Below are positions 34,211 through 42,800 of a stretch of 64,000 nt of DNA, in pieces. The stretch comes from Streptomyces cathayae (GTDB lineage Bacteria > Actinomycetota > Actinomycetes > Streptomycetales > Streptomycetaceae): NCBI RefSeq assembly GCF_029760955.1, contig NZ_CP121682.1, positions 310,001 to 374,000 on the forward strand, given 5' to 3'. Made by a program: the position numbers and the translations under genes. The notes under the pieces are model-generated. The model saw only the letters and a list, made by a program, of their open reading frames with translations. It made no database searches and had not been told where the DNA came from. Numbering within the stretch: the stretch's first letter is position 1; every line of letters starts with the position of its first letter.

Positions 34211-34899
34211 CGGGGACCTCCTACGACGGGGTCGGGCAGGAACACGGGGGACGCGTACGGATCGAGTCCGACCTGTTCCTCGGGCGGGCCCTGGGCGGCG
34301 AGTCGCAGGACGGCCTCCCGGTCGTCGCCGGCGAGGGCGGGCAGGGTGGCGGAGACGGATTCCAGGACGTGCGCCCAGGGCGAGTCGTCGTCGGTCAGGG
34401 CCAGCCGCAGCAGTTCGAGGCCGGCCCGGTGTTCGGTGAGCAGGCGTGCTCCCGCGTCGGGGTCGGCGGCGGCGAACTCGAGGACGACGGCGAGGTGGTC
34501 GGGCAGTTCGTCGTCGGCGAGCCGCCAGCCGGCCGCGGCGTAGGTCTGTTTCAGCCTCAGCAGGCCCATGCCGCGCTTACGGGTGTCGCCGTGCGCGTAG
34601 TACGTCAGGTACGGGCAGCAGCGTTTGCGGTGGTCGAAGGTGGCGACGTAGGCGGCGGTCAGGTCGGCGGGGGCGGTCCGCTCGGCGTGTGCGGTGAAGC
34701 GGAGCAGGGGGCGGGCCACGGCCGGGTCGGGGAGGGCGTCGGCGACCCGGCGGGCCAGGGCCAGGTGGTCGCCGAACGCGTCGTCGGGGTAGGCGAGCAG
34801 CAGGGACTGGGCCTGCCAGGCGGAGGGGTGCCAGGGCCGGGTGCGGGATGCCCGGGTGCTCTTCGGGAGCCCGGCGGGCTTCGGGGACTTCCGCTTCAT
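34207..34899 (-). CDS. narJ: Nitrate reductase assembly chaperone, nar operon 1
   Basis: A 230-residue NarJ protein that inserts the molybdenum cofactor into NarG before membrane attachment. The family pattern is AWQAQSLLLAYPDD (28-41), FDHRKRCCPYLTYYAHGDTRKRGMGLLRLK (about 88-117) and DDELPDHLAVVLEFAA. The ATG overlaps the narH stop by 4 bases. The C-terminus is of normal length, unlike the second-operon NarJ. Confidence 0.93.
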   Translation of the reverse strand: MKRKSPKPAGLPKSTRASRTRPWHPSAWQAQSLLLAYPDDAFGDHLALARRVADALPDPAVARPLLRFTAHAERTAPADLTAAYVATFDHRKRCCPYLTYYAHGDTRKRGMGLLRLKQTYAAAGWRLADDELPDHLAVVLEFAAADPDAGARLLTEHRAGLELLRLALTDDDSPWAHVLESVSATLPALAGDDREAVLRLAAQGPPEEQVGLDPYASPVFLPDPVVGGPR

Positions 34900-36656
34900 G
34901 GTGTCGGCTCCGTCTTTCCGTCGTGGCCCGTGCCCGGGGCGTCACCGCCCCCGTTGTCGCCGCCCCGGGACGGTGTGTCCGGGAACAGTCCGGGTGGGGA
35001 GCCCTTGCCGTCCCAGTTGAGGAGGTTCACCCGGGTGGCCTTGTCGGTGGGGGTGGCCGGGGTGTCGGAGGTCTGGCGGTCGCGCAGGGCGTGGAAGCTC
35101 TCCACGGCGATGGGGGCGGCGCCGCCGGAGGTCTCGCCGAAGGGGCCGGAGCCTCCCATGCCGGGGCCGCCCTCGTAGTCGAGGCTGCACTCGGTGGCCA
35201 GTTCCTCGAGCTGGTGGGCCTGTTCGGCGTGGGCGGGCGGAATGACGTACCGCTCGTCGTACTTCGCGAGGGCCAGCAGCCGGTACATGTCGTAGACCTG
35301 CTCGCCGGTCATGCCGACCGCCTCGGGGATGGCGTCGTTCGGTTCGCGTCCCAGGTTGATGTCGCGCATGTAGGCGCGCATGGCGGCCAGGCGGTGCAGG
35401 ACCGCGTCGACGGGGGCGGGGTCGCCCGCCGTGAACAGCTGGGCGAGGTAGTCGACGGGGATGCGCAGGGCGTCGACGGCGGCGAAGAGGTTCTGGTGGT
35501 CCTCGGCGTCGCGTCCGGTGTCCCGGACGGCGTCGACCACCGGGGACAGGGGCGGGATGTACCAGACCATGGGCATGGTCCGGTACTCCGGGTGCAGCGG
35601 CAGGGCCACCTTGTAGGTGTTGATCAGGGAGTGGATCGGGGAGCGCTGCGCGGCCTCGATCCAGTCCCGCGGGATGCCGGCCCGTTCGGCCGCGGCGACG
35701 ACCCGGGGGTCGTCCGGGTCGAGGAAGACCTGCCGCTGCGCCTCGTACAGGCCGGTGTCGTCCGGGGTGGAGGCGGCTTCCAGGACCCGGTCGGCGTCGT
35801 AGAGGACGAGGCCGATGTAGCGCAGCCGGCCGACGCAGGTCTCGGAGCAGACGGTGGGCAGCCCGACCTCGATGCGCGGGAAGCAGAACGTGCACTTCTC
35901 GGCCTTGCCGGTGCGGTGGTTGAAGTACACCTTCTTGTACGGGCATCCGGTGACGCACATCCGCCAGCCGCGGCACTTGTCCTGGTCGACCAGGACGATG
36001 CCGTCCTCCTCGCGCTTGTAGATCGCGCCGGAGGGGCAGGAGGCCGCGCAGGACGGGTTGAGGCAGTGCTCGCAGATGCGCGGCAGGTAGAACATGAAGG
36101 TCTGCTCGAACTCGAACTTGATCTTCTCGGAGACCTGGTTCAGCAGGACGTCCTTGTCGCCGTGGTCGGGCGAGCCGCCGAGGTCGTCGTCCCAGTTCGC
36201 GGACCAGGCGATCTTCATGTCCTTGCCGGTGATCAGGGACTTGGGGCGGGCGACGGGGGTGTGCTCCTGGAGCGGGGCGTTGGTGAGCGTCTCGTAGTCG
36301 TACGTCCAGGGCTCGTAGTAGTCGTCCAGGGAGGGCAGTTTGGGGTTCGAGAAGATCTGGATCAGCTTCTTGAACCGGCCGCCCGCCTTCAGCCCCAGCC
36401 TGCCGCGCTTGTTGAGCTCCCAGCCGCCCTGCCAGGTGTCCTGGTCCTCGTAGCGGCGGGGGTAGCCCTGGCCCGGGCGGGTCTCGACGTTGTTGAACCA
36501 GACGTACTCGACGCCGGAGCGGTTGGTCCACGCCTGCTTGCAGGTGACCGAACAGGTGTGGCAGCCGATGCACTTGTCGAGGTTCATCACCATCGCCATC
36601 TGCGCCATCACCCGCCCGATGGGGGCGGGCCCGGCGGATGCTTCGCCGACGGCCAT
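34896..36656 (-). CDS. narH: Respiratory nitrate reductase beta subunit (Fe-S), nar operon 1
   Basis: A 586-residue four-cluster ferredoxin-like protein. Cys motifs are CIGCHTCSVTCK (about 28-39), CEHCLNPSCAASCPSGA, CRGWRMCVTGCPYKK and CTFCFPR with CSETCVGR. The Trp in CRGWRMC is the usual substitution that makes one site a 3Fe-4S cluster. It relays electrons from NarI haem to NarG. The ATG at 36656 shares one base with the narG stop (TGATG). Its C-terminus runs about 50-60 residues beyond the second-operon NarH and is Gly/Asp/Pro-rich. Confidence 0.94.
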   Translation of the reverse strand: MAVGEASAGPAPIGRVMAQMAMVMNLDKCIGCHTCSVTCKQAWTNRSGVEYVWFNNVETRPGQGYPRRYEDQDTWQGGWELNKRGRLGLKAGGRFKKLIQIFSNPKLPSLDDYYEPWTYDYETLTNAPLQEHTPVARPKSLITGKDMKIAWSANWDDDLGGSPDHGDKDVLLNQVSEKIKFEFEQTFMFYLPRICEHCLNPSCAASCPSGAIYKREEDGIVLVDQDKCRGWRMCVTGCPYKKVYFNHRTGKAEKCTFCFPRIEVGLPTVCSETCVGRLRYIGLVLYDADRVLEAASTPDDTGLYEAQRQVFLDPDDPRVVAAAERAGIPRDWIEAAQRSPIHSLINTYKVALPLHPEYRTMPMVWYIPPLSPVVDAVRDTGRDAEDHQNLFAAVDALRIPVDYLAQLFTAGDPAPVDAVLHRLAAMRAYMRDINLGREPNDAIPEAVGMTGEQVYDMYRLLALAKYDERYVIPPAHAEQAHQLEELATECSLDYEGGPGMGGSGPFGETSGGAAPIAVESFHALRDRQTSDTPATPTDKATRVNLLNWDGKGSPPGLFPDTPSRGGDNGGGDAPGTGHDGKTEPTP

Positions 36657-39600
36657 CAGTACGTCACCTCCTGGTTCGAGCGGCGGCGGACGACGGTGAC
36701 CTCGTCGCGCTGGTTGCCGGTGGGGCCGAGGTAGTTGAAGGCGTACGACAGCTGGGCGTAGCCGCCGATGAGGTGGCTGGGCTTGATCAGCAGCCGGGTC
36801 AGGGAGTTGTGGATGCCGCCGCGCCGGCCGGTGGTCTCGGTGCGGGGCACGTCGATGAGCCGGTCCTGGGCGTGGTGCATGTAGACGGTGCCCTCCGGCA
36901 TACGGTGCGAGACGACCGCGCGGGCGGCGACCACACCGTTGCGGTTGACGGCCTCGACCCAGTCGTTGTCGTGCACGCCGATCTTCTCGGCGTCCTCCTT
37001 GCTCATCCAGATCGTCGGGCCGCCCCGGGAGAGGGAGAGCATGAACAGGTTGTCCTGGTACTCGGAGTGGATGGACCACTTGTTGTGCGGGGTCAGATAG
37101 CGCACGGTCACGCCCAGTTCGCCGACGTCGCCGATGCGTGGCTCTCCGAACAGGGCGTCCATGTTCAACGGCGGCCGGTAGACGGGCAGTTCCTCACCGA
37201 GTGCGGACATCCAGTCGTGGTCGAGGTAGAAGTGCTGCCGGCCGGTGAGGGTGTGCCAGGGCTTGAGACGCTCGACGTTGACGGTGAACGGCGAGTAGCG
37301 GCGTCCGCCGGTCTCCGAACCGGACCACTCCGGCGAGGTGATGACCGGGACCGGCGCGGCCTGGGTGTCGGCGAAGGTGATCTGCTTGCCCTCGTGTTCG
37401 GCCGCCAGGTCCGCGAGCCGGGTGCCGGTGCGCGCCTCCAGGCTGTGGAAGCCCTGGGTGGCGAGGTGGCCGTTGGTGGTGCCGGACAGGGCGAGGATCG
37501 CCTCGCAGGCGTGGGTGTCACGCGCGAGCGAGGGACGGCCGTCGGCCGTGCCGCCGCGCACGGTGCCGTTCTTGTGCCGCAGGTACTCCAGTTCGCGGTC
37601 GACCTTGAAGGTGATGCCCTTGGTGGTGGCGCCGAGGGTGTCGAGCAGCGGTCCGAGCGCGGCCATCTTGTCGGCGACGGCCGCGTAGTCGCGTTCGACG
37701 GTGACGAGTTTCGGCATGGTCCGGCCCGGGACCGGTTCGCACTCCCCCGCCTTCCAGTCGCGGACCCGGCCGTGCGGGTTCGCCATCTCGTCCGGGGTGT
37801 CGTGCAGCAGCGGCGCCGCGACGACGTCGGTGCGCACGCCCAGATGGCCGGCCGCCTGCCGGCTGAACTCCTTGGCGATGGCGTGGAAGGCGTCCCAGTC
37901 GCTGCGGGTCTGCCACGGCGGGGCGATGGCCGGGTTGAAGGCGTGCACGAAGGGGTGCATGTCCGTGCTGGACAGGTCGTACTTCTCGTACCAGGTGGCG
38001 GCCGGCAGGACGACGTCGGAGAAGACCGTGGTGCTGGTCATCCGGAAGTCCAGGGTCAGCAGCAGGTCGAGTTTGCCCTCGGGCGCCTCGTCGTGCCAGA
38101 CCACGTCCCGCGGGCGGGCCTCGGGCGGCGCCTCGGTGGCCCGCACGGAGGCGTCGGTGCCCAGCAGGTGCTTGAGGAAGTACTCGTTGCCCTTGGCGGA
38201 GGAACCCAGCAGGTTCGCCCGCCAGATGGTCAGCACCCGCGGGAAGTTCTCCGGGGCGTCCGGATCCTCCCCGGCGAACTTCAGCCGCCCCGCCTTGAGT
38301 TCGTCCACCACGTGGTCGGCGACCGGGCGGCCCCGCGCCGCGGCCTCGTCCGTCAGGTCGAGCGGGTTGCGGTCGAAGGTGGGATACGACGGCATCCAGC
38401 CCATCCGCGCCGACTGCGCGATGACGTCCGCCGTGGTCTTCCCGGCGAACGGGCCGCCTTGGCCCGGACCGGCCGCCGCGAGGGTGTCCGCGGAGAACGG
38501 GTCGTAGCGGAACTGGTCGGCGTGCAGGTACCAGTAGGCGGTCTGGATCATCAGCCGGGCCGGCCGGTTCCAGTCGGCGGCGGTGGCGATCGCCGAGTAG
38601 CCGGTGATCGGGCGGACCTTCTCCTGGCCGACGTAGTGCGCCCAGCCGCCGCCGTTGACGCCCTGGCAGCCGGTCAGCGTGGTCAGGGTCAGGAAGGACC
38701 GGTAGATGGTGTCGGAGTGGAACCAGTGGTTGGTCCCCGCCCCCATGATGATCATCGAACGGCCGCCGGACTCCTCGGCGTTGGTGGCGAACTCCCGGGC
38801 GATCCGGGCGACCCGGTCCGCGTCCACTCCGGTGATCGCGGCCTGCCAGGCCGGTGTGTACGGCTCCTCCGCGTCCTCGTACGAGGCCGGCCACCTGCCG
38901 GGCAGTCCCTCCCGGGCCACTCCGTACTGGGCCAGCAGCAGGTCGTAGACCGTGGTCACCAGGCGGCCGGCGATCCGGCGCACCGGCACCCCGCGCCGCA
39001 GCCGGCCCGCCGAGCCGTCCGGGGCGTCGAAGCGCGGCAGCAGGACGGTGACCGGCGCCTCAAGGGTGCCGTCGGCGGACAGCGACGGATCGGTGTCGCC
39101 CAGGTCGAGGTTCCATTTGCCGGCCCCGGACTCGCCGAAGCGGTCGCCGAGCGTGCCGTTCGGCACCACCGGCTCCCCGGTGGCCGCGTCCAGCAGCACG
39201 GTGCGGAAGTCCGCGTGCTCGGCCTCGGCGGCCTCACCGCCGAGGTCGGCGGCGGTCAGGAACTTGCCCGGTACGTAGGCACCGGTCTCGGCTCCGGCTC
39301 CGGCTCCGGCCTCGTCGAGGGTGACCAGGAAGGGCAGGTCGGTGTACCGCTTGACGTACTGCTCGAAGTACTCCGTCTTCCGGTCGACGAAGAACTCCTT
39401 GAGGATCACATGGCCCATGGCCATGGCCATGGCGCCGTCGGTGCCCGGCTGGGCCGGCAGCCACTCGTCGGCGAACTTCACGTTGTCCGCGTAGTCCGGG
39501 GAGACCGCGACCACCTTCTGCCCCCGGTAGCGGGCCTCGGCCATCCAGTGCGCGTCCGGGGTACGGGTCACCGGCAGGTTGGAGCCCCACATGATCAGGT

Positions 39601-40390
39601 AGCCGGCGTCCCACCAGTCCCCCGACTCCGGTACGTCGGTCTGGTCGCCGAAGACCTGCGGCGAGGCCACCGGCAGGTCCGCGTACCAGTCGTAGAACGA
39701 CAGCATCGCGCCGCCGAGCAGGGAGTAGAAGCGTGCGCCGGCCGCGTGCGAGACCATCGACATGGCCGGGATCGGCGAGAACCCGGCCAGCCGGTCCGGG
39801 CCGTGCTCCTTGATGGTGTGCACGTGCGCGGCGGCCACCATCTCGGTCGCTTCCGCCCAACTGGCCCGCACCAGACCGCCCTTGCCGCGTGCCCGCTTGT
39901 AGCGGCGGGAGCGCTCGGGGTCGGAGACGATGTCGGCCCAGGCCGCCACCGGATCGCCGAGGCGGGCCTTGGCCTCCCGGTACATCTCCAGCAGTACGCC
40001 CCGCACGTACGGGTAGCGCACCCGGGTCGGCGAGTAGGTGTACCAGGAGAAGGCCGCTCCCCGGGGGCAGCCGCGCGGTTCGTACTCGGGGCGGTCGGGG
40101 CCCACCGACGGATAGTCGGTCTGCTGGGCCTCCCAGGTGATGATGCCGTCCTTGACGTACACCTTCCACGAGCACGAGCCGGTGCAGTTCACCCCGTGGG
40201 TGGAGCGCACCACCTTGTCGTGCGACCACCGGTCCCGGTAGAACTCGTCCGCCTGGCGTCCGCCGCTCCGGTGCAGGGTGCGCAGGTCCTTGGAGACCTC
40301 CGCCCGGGTGAAGAACCGACGGCTGCGTACCAGGGCCTCCGCCAGATCACCGTCCATGCCCGCAGGTCCCGGGCTGATCTCCGTGCTCAC
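36656..40390 (-). CDS. narG: Respiratory nitrate reductase alpha subunit (Mo catalytic), nar operon 1
   Basis: A 1244-residue molybdopterin oxidoreductase that reduces nitrate to nitrite in the cytoplasm. The FS0 cluster motif STHGVNCTGSC has a His ligand (H65) and Cys 69, 73 and about 108 (RGCPRGA). The Mo-ligand Asp lies in FGDQTDVPE. There is no working Tat signal, as usual for NarG. The GTG at 40390 was chosen because GGAG is 7 bases upstream; an in-frame ATG at 40414 has none. Overall similarity to the second NarG in this window is high along the whole length. Confidence 0.94.
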   Translation of the reverse strand: MSTEISPGPAGMDGDLAEALVRSRRFFTRAEVSKDLRTLHRSGGRQADEFYRDRWSHDKVVRSTHGVNCTGSCSWKVYVKDGIITWEAQQTDYPSVGPDRPEYEPRGCPRGAAFSWYTYSPTRVRYPYVRGVLLEMYREAKARLGDPVAAWADIVSDPERSRRYKRARGKGGLVRASWAEATEMVAAAHVHTIKEHGPDRLAGFSPIPAMSMVSHAAGARFYSLLGGAMLSFYDWYADLPVASPQVFGDQTDVPESGDWWDAGYLIMWGSNLPVTRTPDAHWMAEARYRGQKVVAVSPDYADNVKFADEWLPAQPGTDGAMAMAMGHVILKEFFVDRKTEYFEQYVKRYTDLPFLVTLDEAGAGAGAETGAYVPGKFLTAADLGGEAAEAEHADFRTVLLDAATGEPVVPNGTLGDRFGESGAGKWNLDLGDTDPSLSADGTLEAPVTVLLPRFDAPDGSAGRLRRGVPVRRIAGRLVTTVYDLLLAQYGVAREGLPGRWPASYEDAEEPYTPAWQAAITGVDADRVARIAREFATNAEESGGRSMIIMGAGTNHWFHSDTIYRSFLTLTTLTGCQGVNGGGWAHYVGQEKVRPITGYSAIATAADWNRPARLMIQTAYWYLHADQFRYDPFSADTLAAAGPGQGGPFAGKTTADVIAQSARMGWMPSYPTFDRNPLDLTDEAAARGRPVADHVVDELKAGRLKFAGEDPDAPENFPRVLTIWRANLLGSSAKGNEYFLKHLLGTDASVRATEAPPEARPRDVVWHDEAPEGKLDLLLTLDFRMTSTTVFSDVVLPAATWYEKYDLSSTDMHPFVHAFNPAIAPPWQTRSDWDAFHAIAKEFSRQAAGHLGVRTDVVAAPLLHDTPDEMANPHGRVRDWKAGECEPVPGRTMPKLVTVERDYAAVADKMAALGPLLDTLGATTKGITFKVDRELEYLRHKNGTVRGGTADGRPSLARDTHACEAILALSGTTNGHLATQGFHSLEARTGTRLADLAAEHEGKQITFADTQAAPVPVITSPEWSGSETGGRRYSPFTVNVERLKPWHTLTGRQHFYLDHDWMSALGEELPVYRPPLNMDALFGEPRIGDVGELGVTVRYLTPHNKWSIHSEYQDNLFMLSLSRGGPTIWMSKEDAEKIGVHDNDWVEAVNRNGVVAARAVVSHRMPEGTVYMHHAQDRLIDVPRTETTGRRGGIHNSLTRLLIKPSHLIGGYAQLSYAFNYLGPTGNQRDEVTVVRRRSNQEVTY

Positions 40391-40455
40391 CGTGCCACTC
40401 CGCTCCGGGCACACGTGGCCCGTTCGAATCGTGATCGGTTTCGGCCGTTCTCGAC

Positions 40456-40486
40456 TCTAGGACCACTTCCCACCCGAAGGTCAACA
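40456..40486 (-). promoter_or_regulatory. Possible narG1 promoter
   Basis: On the minus strand TTGACC and TAGAGT are separated by 19 bases, about 65 bp before the narG1 start. The spacing is longer than ideal. The surrounding DNA is AT-richer than average. Weak support. Confidence 0.3.
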
Positions 40487-40563
40487 GCCACACCAGAATT
40501 CTGCGTTTTTCGTGAAGATCGACAGCGGTGGAGTGCGGCTGTCCGGATGCGGTGGATCCCCCT

Positions 40564-41052
40564 CTACGCCTCCGTCGTGGCAGCGGGGCGGGGCAGGGCG
40601 CCACCCACTTCCTCGCGCACCGCGTCGACCGTGGCCCACTGCTCGGTGCTGAGCACCGCGAGCGCGGCCGGGAAGACGCCGTCCTGCTCCTTGAGGATGT
40701 GGTCGCGCAGCAGCTCCATCGCCTCCATCAGCCGGTCCGGCCAGGCCGGGTCGCCCGGGACGGCTCCGTCGGCGGCCTGTTCCAGCACCGCGTCGACGTG
40801 CCGGTGTTCCGCCTCCAGGGTGGCGATCTGGTCGGGGAAGTCCTCGGCCATGGCGGGGAACAGGCCGCCCTCCTCCACCCGGGTGTGCGGGCCGAGCACG
40901 GCCGCTGTCTCCCGGGCCACCTGTGCCATCCGGACCACGTCACCGGCCTCGTGGGCGGGGCGCAGGTGGCTGATCAGCCGGACGACCTCGTCGTGCTCAC
41001 GGGTCAGCTCGTCGATCGACGCCAGGGACTGGCAGCCGCAGTACTCGCACAC
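40564..41052 (-). CDS. Hemerythrin HHE-domain protein
   Basis: A 162-residue four-helix di-iron protein. Ligand-bearing segments are LTREHDEVVRLISHL, HTRVEEGGLFPAM, EAEHRHVDAVLEQ and LRDHILKEQDGVFP. The N-terminus MCEYCGCQ adds a CxxCxC cluster that could hold a metal. HHE proteins bind O2 or NO, or repair Fe-S centres damaged by NO. Located directly upstream of narG1 and downstream of narK, it probably protects against nitrite-derived NO. The GTG start has GGAGAAG 6-8 bases upstream. Confidence 0.9.
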   Translation of the reverse strand: MCEYCGCQSLASIDELTREHDEVVRLISHLRPAHEAGDVVRMAQVARETAAVLGPHTRVEEGGLFPAMAEDFPDQIATLEAEHRHVDAVLEQAADGAVPGDPAWPDRLMEAMELLRDHILKEQDGVFPAALAVLSTEQWATVDAVREEVGGALPRPAATTEA

Positions 41053-41125
41053 CGGATCTTCTCCTTTTCTCTTTGCTTGCTCTTCGTTCCCTCTTCGCTT
41101 CTTGCCGCTTTTTCACTGCCCTTCG
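41053..41125 (-). promoter_or_regulatory. Purine-rich, AT-richer leader of the hemerythrin gene
   Basis: On the minus strand the 70 bases before the GTG are almost all A and G (for example AAGAAGCGAAGAGGGAACGA), ending in AAAAGGAGAAG, the ribosome binding site. This composition is far from the surrounding 70% GC coding DNA. Such unstructured leaders favour ribosome loading. No defined operator is seen. Confidence 0.45.
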
Positions 41126-41160
41126 CCGAGGTTTGTCGACTTCCCGTTCGTCGGTGCTCC

Positions 41161-42429
41161 CTACACGGTGCTCCCGGCGTGGTGCCGGTCCCCGGTGTGC
41201 CGCTCGGCCCTCTCGGCCGCGGCGCGGACACCGGTGAGGGTGTAGACCAGCGCCGCGGCGGACACCATCGCGAGCAGCACCAGACCGACGGCGTACGACC
41301 CGTACGCCCCGTACAGCGAGCCCATCACCAGCGGCGGCAGGAACCCGCCCAGGCCACCCGCGGCGCCGACCACACCGGTGACCGAGCCGACCTGGTCGGC
41401 CGGGGTCAGCCGCGCCACCAGCGCGAAGGTCGCCCCGCTGCCCGCGCCGAGCGCGGCCGCCATGGCGAGGAACGCGATGGTCCCCACCGGCGCCAGCACC
41501 GGGGTGAACGACTGCACGAGCGCGCCGGCCACGACCACGGCCAGCGAGCCGGCCAGGACCCGGACCGGGCCCAGCCGGTCGGACAGCCAGCCGCCGACGG
41601 GACGCATCGCCACCGCGAGCAGCACGAACCCGGCCATGCGGTTGGCGGCGTCGGCCTGGGTGAGGTCGTAGCCGGTCCTGAGGTAGGTGGGCAGGTAGAC
41701 GGAGAAGGCGACGTAGCCGCCGAAGGCGACGGCGTAGAGCGCGGACGCCTGCCAGGTGATGCCCAGCTTCATGGTGGCGGCCAGCCGCCGGGCCAGCGGC
41801 AGGCTCGGTACGGTGCGGCCCGGTGCGTCGCGCAGCACCAGCGCGGCGACCACGGCGTACACGGCCAGCGCCGCGGCGGTGATCAGGAACGGTGTCTCCA
41901 TGCCGTTCGCGTCGACCAGGGACACCGTGGTCAGGGCGCTGATGGCGGTGCCGCCCATGCCGGCGCCGAAGACGCCGATGGCCAGTCCGCGCCGCTCGGG
42001 CGGGAACCAGGGGCTGACGAAGGGCACGCCGACGGCGAAGGCGGTGCCGCCGATGCCGAGGAAGAACCCGCCGATGAGCAGTGCGGCGAGGGAGGAGTGC
42101 CCGGCCAGGCCCAGGTAGAGGACCGGCACGACCGTGGCCGCCGACACGACCGGGAACATCAGACGTCCGCCGAACCGGTCGGTCAGCGCGCCGACCGGGA
42201 TACGGCCCAGGGAGCCGACCACGACGGGGACCGCGACCAGCAGCGACTGCTCGAACGACGTCAGGTCCAGGCTGTCCTGGAAGCGCGGGGCGAGCGGGCT
42301 GAGCAGTGCCCACGCCCAGAAGTTCACGGCGAAACCGACGGTGGCCAGAGCCAGCATCAGCCATGCCCGGCCGGGCACCCCGGCATCTGACGGTGGGCTG
42401 CCGTTCTTGGACTTCGGCGACTGGACCAT
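41161..42429 (-). CDS. narK: Nitrate/nitrite transporter (MFS, NarK type)
   Basis: A 422-residue MFS protein with 12 membrane helices. The nitrate-signature segments are visible in GAGMGGTAISALTTVSLV (helix 5) and GAGSGATFALVARLTP (helix 11), with PWFPPERRGLAIGVFGAG between helices 4 and 5 and the MFS motif GRIPVGALTDRFGGR. It would import nitrate and export nitrite. It lies between the nitroreductase and the hemerythrin genes, upstream of narG1. The ATG at 42429 was chosen from the family N-terminus. A DosR-like box lies 53 bp upstream. Confidence 0.92.
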   Translation of the reverse strand: MVQSPKSKNGSPPSDAGVPGRAWLMLALATVGFAVNFWAWALLSPLAPRFQDSLDLTSFEQSLLVAVPVVVGSLGRIPVGALTDRFGGRLMFPVVSAATVVPVLYLGLAGHSSLAALLIGGFFLGIGGTAFAVGVPFVSPWFPPERRGLAIGVFGAGMGGTAISALTTVSLVDANGMETPFLITAAALAVYAVVAALVLRDAPGRTVPSLPLARRLAATMKLGITWQASALYAVAFGGYVAFSVYLPTYLRTGYDLTQADAANRMAGFVLLAVAMRPVGGWLSDRLGPVRVLAGSLAVVVAGALVQSFTPVLAPVGTIAFLAMAAALGAGSGATFALVARLTPADQVGSVTGVVGAAGGLGGFLPPLVMGSLYGAYGSYAVGLVLLAMVSAAALVYTLTGVRAAAERAERHTGDRHHAGSTV

Positions 42430-42481
42430 GCTGTGTCCGTCCCTTCCTCTCACGTGGGTGCCGCGGCACCGGGACCGTGCG

Positions 42482-42495
42482 GAGACCGTGGGCCC
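42482..42495 (-). promoter_or_regulatory. DosR/OsdR-like box upstream of narK
   Basis: On the minus strand the 14-mer is GGGCCCACGGTCTC, which fits GGG-nCn-nn-nGn-CCC except for one T in the last triplet. It lies 53-66 bp upstream of the narK start. It is the weakest of the three similar sites in this block. Binding is inference. Confidence 0.4.
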
Positions 42496-42717
42496 CTTGC
42501 CCGCAGACCGAAGCCCCGTGACCACTGTCCGGTTCCGGGGCCTTGCCTCCCCAGAGGCCATGAGTCCCTGCCGTCGGGCGGACCGGTCCCCCGGGCGGGG
42601 TCCGGTCGTCCCACCGCCCGGCTTTGTTCCCCTCGGTTCCCAGGGGGCCGAATCGTGAAACAACGGCCCCGAGCGGTGGTGACCGGCTGCCCCCTCGTCC
42701 CGGGCGGTGGGCCGAAC

Positions 42718-42750
42718 GTCCCTGCCCGGTCCCTGCCCGGTCCCTGCCCG
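42718..42750. repeat. Three tandem copies of an 11-base unit
   Basis: GTCCCTGCCCG is repeated three times without interruption, followed by two shortened GTCCCGG copies. It lies just downstream of the nitroreductase stop codon. It is not a CRISPR array, since there are no spacers. Slippage in replication is the simplest origin. Confidence 0.75.
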
Positions 42751-42800
42751 GTCCCGGCGCCGGTCCCGGCTCGACGGAGCGGCCACCCGTCAGGCCCAGG

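Larger units (their letters stand above)
42430..42800. other. 371-base region between narK and the nitroreductase gene
   Basis: No gene is supported here. The region contains a DosR-like 14-mer (42482-42495), which lies 53 bp upstream of narK, and three tandem 11-base repeats near the nitroreductase stop. The narK promoter must be here. Confidence 0.65.

Noticed and set aside
40401..40417. GGGCCACGTGTGCCC near the narG1 start as a DosR-like box
   Set aside because: It is one base too long for the 14-mer and loses the symmetry seen in the other sites; it also overlaps the likely translation start region.
36638..41245. Very long open frame on the plus strand opposite narG1
   Set aside because: It is antisense to conserved nitrate reductase genes, has Val/Gly/Arg/Asp-rich low-complexity translation and no family motif. 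Long antisense frames are expected at this GC content.
42718..42750. Tandem repeats as a CRISPR array
   Set aside because: Units are 11 bases and adjacent, with no spacers and no cas genes nearby.
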